DNA of 64,000 nucleotides, taken from assembly GCF_009677585.1 (NCBI RefSeq), contig NZ_WKYV01000014.1, positions 38,869 to 102,868 on the forward strand, written 5' to 3'. Every line of letters begins with the position of its first letter. Within the stretch, counting starts at the first letter, position 1. The notes under the pieces were generated by a model, which saw only the letters and a list, made by a program, of their open reading frames with translations, made no database searches and had not been told where the DNA came from. This stretch comes from Lactonifactor sp. BIOML-A5 (GTDB lineage: Bacteria; Bacillota; Clostridia; Lachnospirales; Lachnospiraceae). This document shows positions 61,570-64,000 of this stretch, in pieces. Position numbers and translations under genes: made by a program.

Positions 61570-62568
61570 TTATTTTTCTATGGTGTACCCAGTTTTCTCC
61601 AGTACTTCATGAACCATGTGTATTACCTTCACTGCTTCATAGCTTTCTTCTCCGGTGATCGGAGGAATTGTATTCTCTGCAGCTGCCCTCAGAAATGCCC
61701 GTATCTCACGCCCCAGATCACCAGACGGCACATCGTTTAGGTCATCCGGCTGGTATGAGGTATCAAAAAATCTGCATCCTTCTCCCTCCATAGGGGCAAA
61801 TGATACCTCCGAAAATCCCAGTTCCAGCTCCAGCATGCCTTTGCTCCCCACAATCTTCATACCGGTATCCACCTGTGAACTGTGCTGAAAGGGAAGCAGC
61901 CAGTGGTTCTCCATCACAACCAGAGCATCATTATCCATAATCAGATGAGAGGAGGTGTAATCCCAATTAGGACTGTTGTATTTAAAGCCATTGGCCGCCG
62001 CAACCTTTTTCACCTTTAAGCCTGTCATCCAAAGAACCAGATCAATGTCGTGGATTCCCAGAAACCAGGCAATGCTGGTTCTTTTCCCCAGGCGGGCGGC
62101 ATTGGCTACCGTATTATTTCTCCAGATATTAATGTGCAGTATCTCGCCCAGCTTTCCCTGATCAATGGCACGTTTTGCCTGAATTGCTCTGGGGTCAAAA
62201 CGCAGATCATGTCCCACCATCAGATAGGTAGGATCCGGGCGCCTTGCCAGAATCTCTTCACAGTCTGCGCTGGAGATGGCCAAAGGCTTTTCTACCAGAA
62301 CCTTTACTTTGTTCTCAAAGGCCTTTAATATCAAATCCTTGTGCAGATCATCCGGAGTGCAGATACTGACTGCGTCCAGCCCCTGTGCAAACAGCTCTTC
62401 CGGGGTTTTGTAAACCTCCACTTTAAGCTGTTCCTTTACCTCCTCCCTTCTTTTGTCAAAGCTCTCTGCACACCCTACGAATTCCACATCCGGCTGAGCC
62501 AGATAAAATCTGGCATGGGCATCCCCCATGTAACCCATTCCAATAACACCTGTTCTTAGCTTTCCCAT
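61570..62568 (-). CDS. Gfo/Idh/MocA-family oxidoreductase (second)
   Basis: A 332-aa protein. The Rossmann start VIGMGYMGDAHARFYL, then SICTPDDLHKDLILKAFEN and VLVEKPLAISSADCEEIL are typical. HDIDLVLWMTG belongs to the substrate domain of the inositol/UDP-sugar dehydrogenase kind. GGAGGT precedes the ATG. First enzyme of the cluster. Substrate unknown but probably an N-acylated or amino sugar. Confidence 0.87.
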   Translation of the reverse strand: MGKLRTGVIGMGYMGDAHARFYLAQPDVEFVGCAESFDKRREEVKEQLKVEVYKTPEELFAQGLDAVSICTPDDLHKDLILKAFENKVKVLVEKPLAISSADCEEILARRPDPTYLMVGHDLRFDPRAIQAKRAIDQGKLGEILHINIWRNNTVANAARLGKRTSIAWFLGIHDIDLVLWMTGLKVKKVAAANGFKYNSPNWDYTSSHLIMDNDALVVMENHWLLPFQHSSQVDTGMKIVGSKGMLELELGFSEVSFAPMEGEGCRFFDTSYQPDDLNDVPSGDLGREIRAFLRAAAENTIPPITGEESYEAVKVIHMVHEVLEKTGYTIEK

Positions 62569-62606
62569 ACGATTACCTCCATTTTTATATAATTTTGTTT
62601 TATTGC

Positions 62607-63815
62607 CTACAAATCATGCTCGATTACCAGATTCCTCCCTAACTGCAAGCCCCCGTAAATGGCAGAATAAGGCGCTGCCACATTCAGATGGGGCTCTCTT
62701 TTCAGCACATTTTTCTCCCGCAGCATACGGTAAAAGGGCTCTGTAAACCACTCCTTAAGCAGTAGAATCCCCCCATCAATCACCACAGAATTAATCCCCA
62801 AAAGGAGCATACCGTTCACGGCAATGGTTGCTATGTGGGTTGTCACACTGCTGATTTCTGCCTGAAGCCATGCATCTTTTCCCGCTGTCTCTGCGATAAG
62901 CTCCAGGGTAACCCGTTCCGGATCCCCCTTTGTTGCCTGGTAAAGGCTGCTGTCTCTGTGAGCATCCAGCTTTTCCTTTACACTGCCCAGCAGTGCAGAC
63001 AGGGAGGCAATCGTTTCATAATCTACCATCTCCCAGCTGCCGTCCTCCCTCAAAAGCGTGGCATATCCGATTTCCCCTGCACTTCCGTAAGAGCATTTCA
63101 ACAACTGGCCATCTACAATTACCCCCATACCCAGCCCTGCATCCACACGGAGGTACAGATAATTTTCCGGTAACTCCTCCCTCTTGCAGAGAGCCTGGTA
63201 TCCAAGGGCCGCCATGTCAATATCATTCATGACTGCTGTGGCACAGCCGAACCGTTCCTGAAACATCTCCCGCAGTGGAAGATCCGCCCATTTTTTTGCC
63301 ATTTTGGCCGGCTTCAGTATCCTTCCGCTGTCGTCGTATACCACTCCGGGGTTGGCAAGGGCCAGACTTCCTATCTGTTCTGGGGATACCTGATTTTTGT
63401 TCAAAAGTGACTCAATCTTACCCATAATATCTTCCATCATCTCATGTGCTCCCACCGCCTCCGTAATCTGATACGTGTCAGAGGCTATCAGATGGTAACA
63501 CATATCCCCCAGACTGATATCCACAAGCTCCTTACCCAGATCTACGCTGAGAAGGCAGCGGAATCTGGGATTCACATTATACACCATAGGCTTTCTGCCG
63601 TAAGAAGTCTCCTCATTATGTGTCTCCTCCACAATGGCCCCCAGTTTCAGCAGTTCATCCATATTGCTGGTAACACTGACTACACTCAGCTTTGTCAGTT
63701 TCGATATCTCTTTCTTGGTCAGAGGTCCCTGATTCAGCATAAGGCGTAGGATAACCTTTTTGTTATTATCCTTAATATGCTTCTGACTTCCTGTCCCCAA
63801 CCCTCTGTTCTCCAT
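62607..63815 (-). CDS. ROK-family transcriptional repressor
   Basis: A 402-aa protein. A winged helix covers residues 10-70 (IKDNNKKVILRLMLNQGPLT, then ISKLTKLSVVSVTSNMDELL). The ROK sugar-binding fold follows (LLSVDLGKELVDISLGDM, GVIVDGQLLKCSYGSAGEIG). Such NagC/XylR-like repressors respond to a sugar or sugar phosphate. The ROK signature cysteines of the zinc site are not all seen. The ATG at 63815 has GGGAG 9 nt upstream; the one at 63824 would be too close. It leads the amino-sugar cluster and probably controls it. Confidence 0.86.
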   Translation of the reverse strand: MENRGLGTGSQKHIKDNNKKVILRLMLNQGPLTKKEISKLTKLSVVSVTSNMDELLKLGAIVEETHNEETSYGRKPMVYNVNPRFRCLLSVDLGKELVDISLGDMCYHLIASDTYQITEAVGAHEMMEDIMGKIESLLNKNQVSPEQIGSLALANPGVVYDDSGRILKPAKMAKKWADLPLREMFQERFGCATAVMNDIDMAALGYQALCKREELPENYLYLRVDAGLGMGVIVDGQLLKCSYGSAGEIGYATLLREDGSWEMVDYETIASLSALLGSVKEKLDAHRDSSLYQATKGDPERVTLELIAETAGKDAWLQAEISSVTTHIATIAVNGMLLLGINSVVIDGGILLLKEWFTEPFYRMLREKNVLKREPHLNVAAPYSAIYGGLQLGRNLVIEHDL

Positions 63816-63876
63816 TTTTTTCATCTCCCGGCCAATATATTTAATTCACTTTTTAAACTCACTTTATTATATTGTA

Positions 63877-63905
63877 ATTGTAACTTTTTCCGAGGGAACT
63901 GTCAA
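63877..63905 (-). promoter_or_regulatory. Sigma-A promoter of the ROK gene
   Basis: TTGACA (63905-63900) and TACAAT (63882-63877) are 17 bp apart on the minus strand. Confidence 0.7.
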
Positions 63906-63927
63906 GTAATTTCACATGGATTTTGTT

Positions 63928-63977
63928 GTTAACTTGTGATAATGTCACCTTAGGATTCACTTATGAAAATGTCACTT
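63928..63977. repeat. Direct repeats upstream of the ROK promoter
   Basis: AACTTGTGATAATGTCAC (63931-63948) and CACTTATGAAAATGTCAC (63958-63975) match at 15 of 18 positions with a 27-bp period. They may be operator or activator sites. The stretch from 63978 to the window end carries no gene that I can see. Confidence 0.5.
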
Positions 63978-64000
63978 TTGTGGAACCTATAATAGTATGA

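Noticed and set aside
63815..63824. ROK gene start at the first ATG (63824)
   Set aside because: GGGAG touches that ATG directly. The ATG at 63815 has normal spacing of 9 nt.
1..64000. tRNA, rRNA or CRISPR array
   Set aside because: No cloverleaf, rRNA-like sequence or regularly spaced short repeats were seen. The repeats at 54.1-54.4 kb are too few and irregular.

Overview
The window looks like a gut Clostridia genome (Firmicutes, Lachnospiraceae or a close relative). The signs are strong AGGAGG-type ribosome binding sites, sigma-A promoters, BlaI/BlaR, sortase and LPXTG-like surface proteins, and conjugation genes of the Tn1549/CTn type common in gut Clostridia. Almost every gene is on the minus strand. 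Two kinds of DNA meet near 54.1-54.4 kb: a large integrative conjugative element (ICE) to the left, and an AT-richer stretch of ordinary chromosome to the right.

ICE right end and DNA-processing genes (about 54.4 to 30 kb, read leftward): direct repeats, a small gene, parA-parB, a 1,409-aa thioester/Cna-B surface adhesin, a run of small conserved ICE genes, a 3,140-aa methylase-helicase protein with a tnpV gene embedded in another frame, a toprim primase-like protein, a HipB-HipA fusion, a hairpin-rich candidate oriT, mobC and the relaxase. Conjugation machinery (30 to 16.4 kb): PcfB, an ArdC-like protein, the VirD4/TraG coupling protein, a VirB2-like Maff2 protein, a VirB6-like protein, PrgI, VirB4, a class B sortase (probably serving the adhesin) and a membrane-anchored CHAP/NlpC-type wall hydrolase.

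Cargo (16.3 kb to the left edge): an AraC regulator, a five-gene oligopeptide/metallophore-type importer, two half-size ABC exporter-fold proteins like YbtP/YbtQ and a DtxR-type metal regulator, which together look like a metal or metallophore uptake island. Next come an ICE-type sigma-like factor, an OmpR/histidine kinase pair, a BlaI/BlaR-like pair and an ABC exporter cut by the window edge. No integrase or excisionase is present, so the left end of the ICE lies outside the window.

Chromosomal flank (54.45 to 64 kb): maf, a membrane diguanylate cyclase, and a ROK-controlled cluster of two Gfo/Idh oxidoreductases, an AGE epimerase, a PIG-L deacetylase, a NagB-like isomerase and a PfkB kinase, which fits amino-sugar catabolism.

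The most interesting signals lie between or inside the genes. They are: a shared promoter element (TCGCACA-TTT about 29 bp before the -10 box) at four loci, one of them inside the giant ORF just before tnpV; tnpV itself overprinted on the giant gene; a duplicated hairpin leader in front of parA and the toprim gene; two inverted hairpin cassettes flanking the relaxase module that extend the proteins they overlap; and intrinsic terminators placed directly before start codons.
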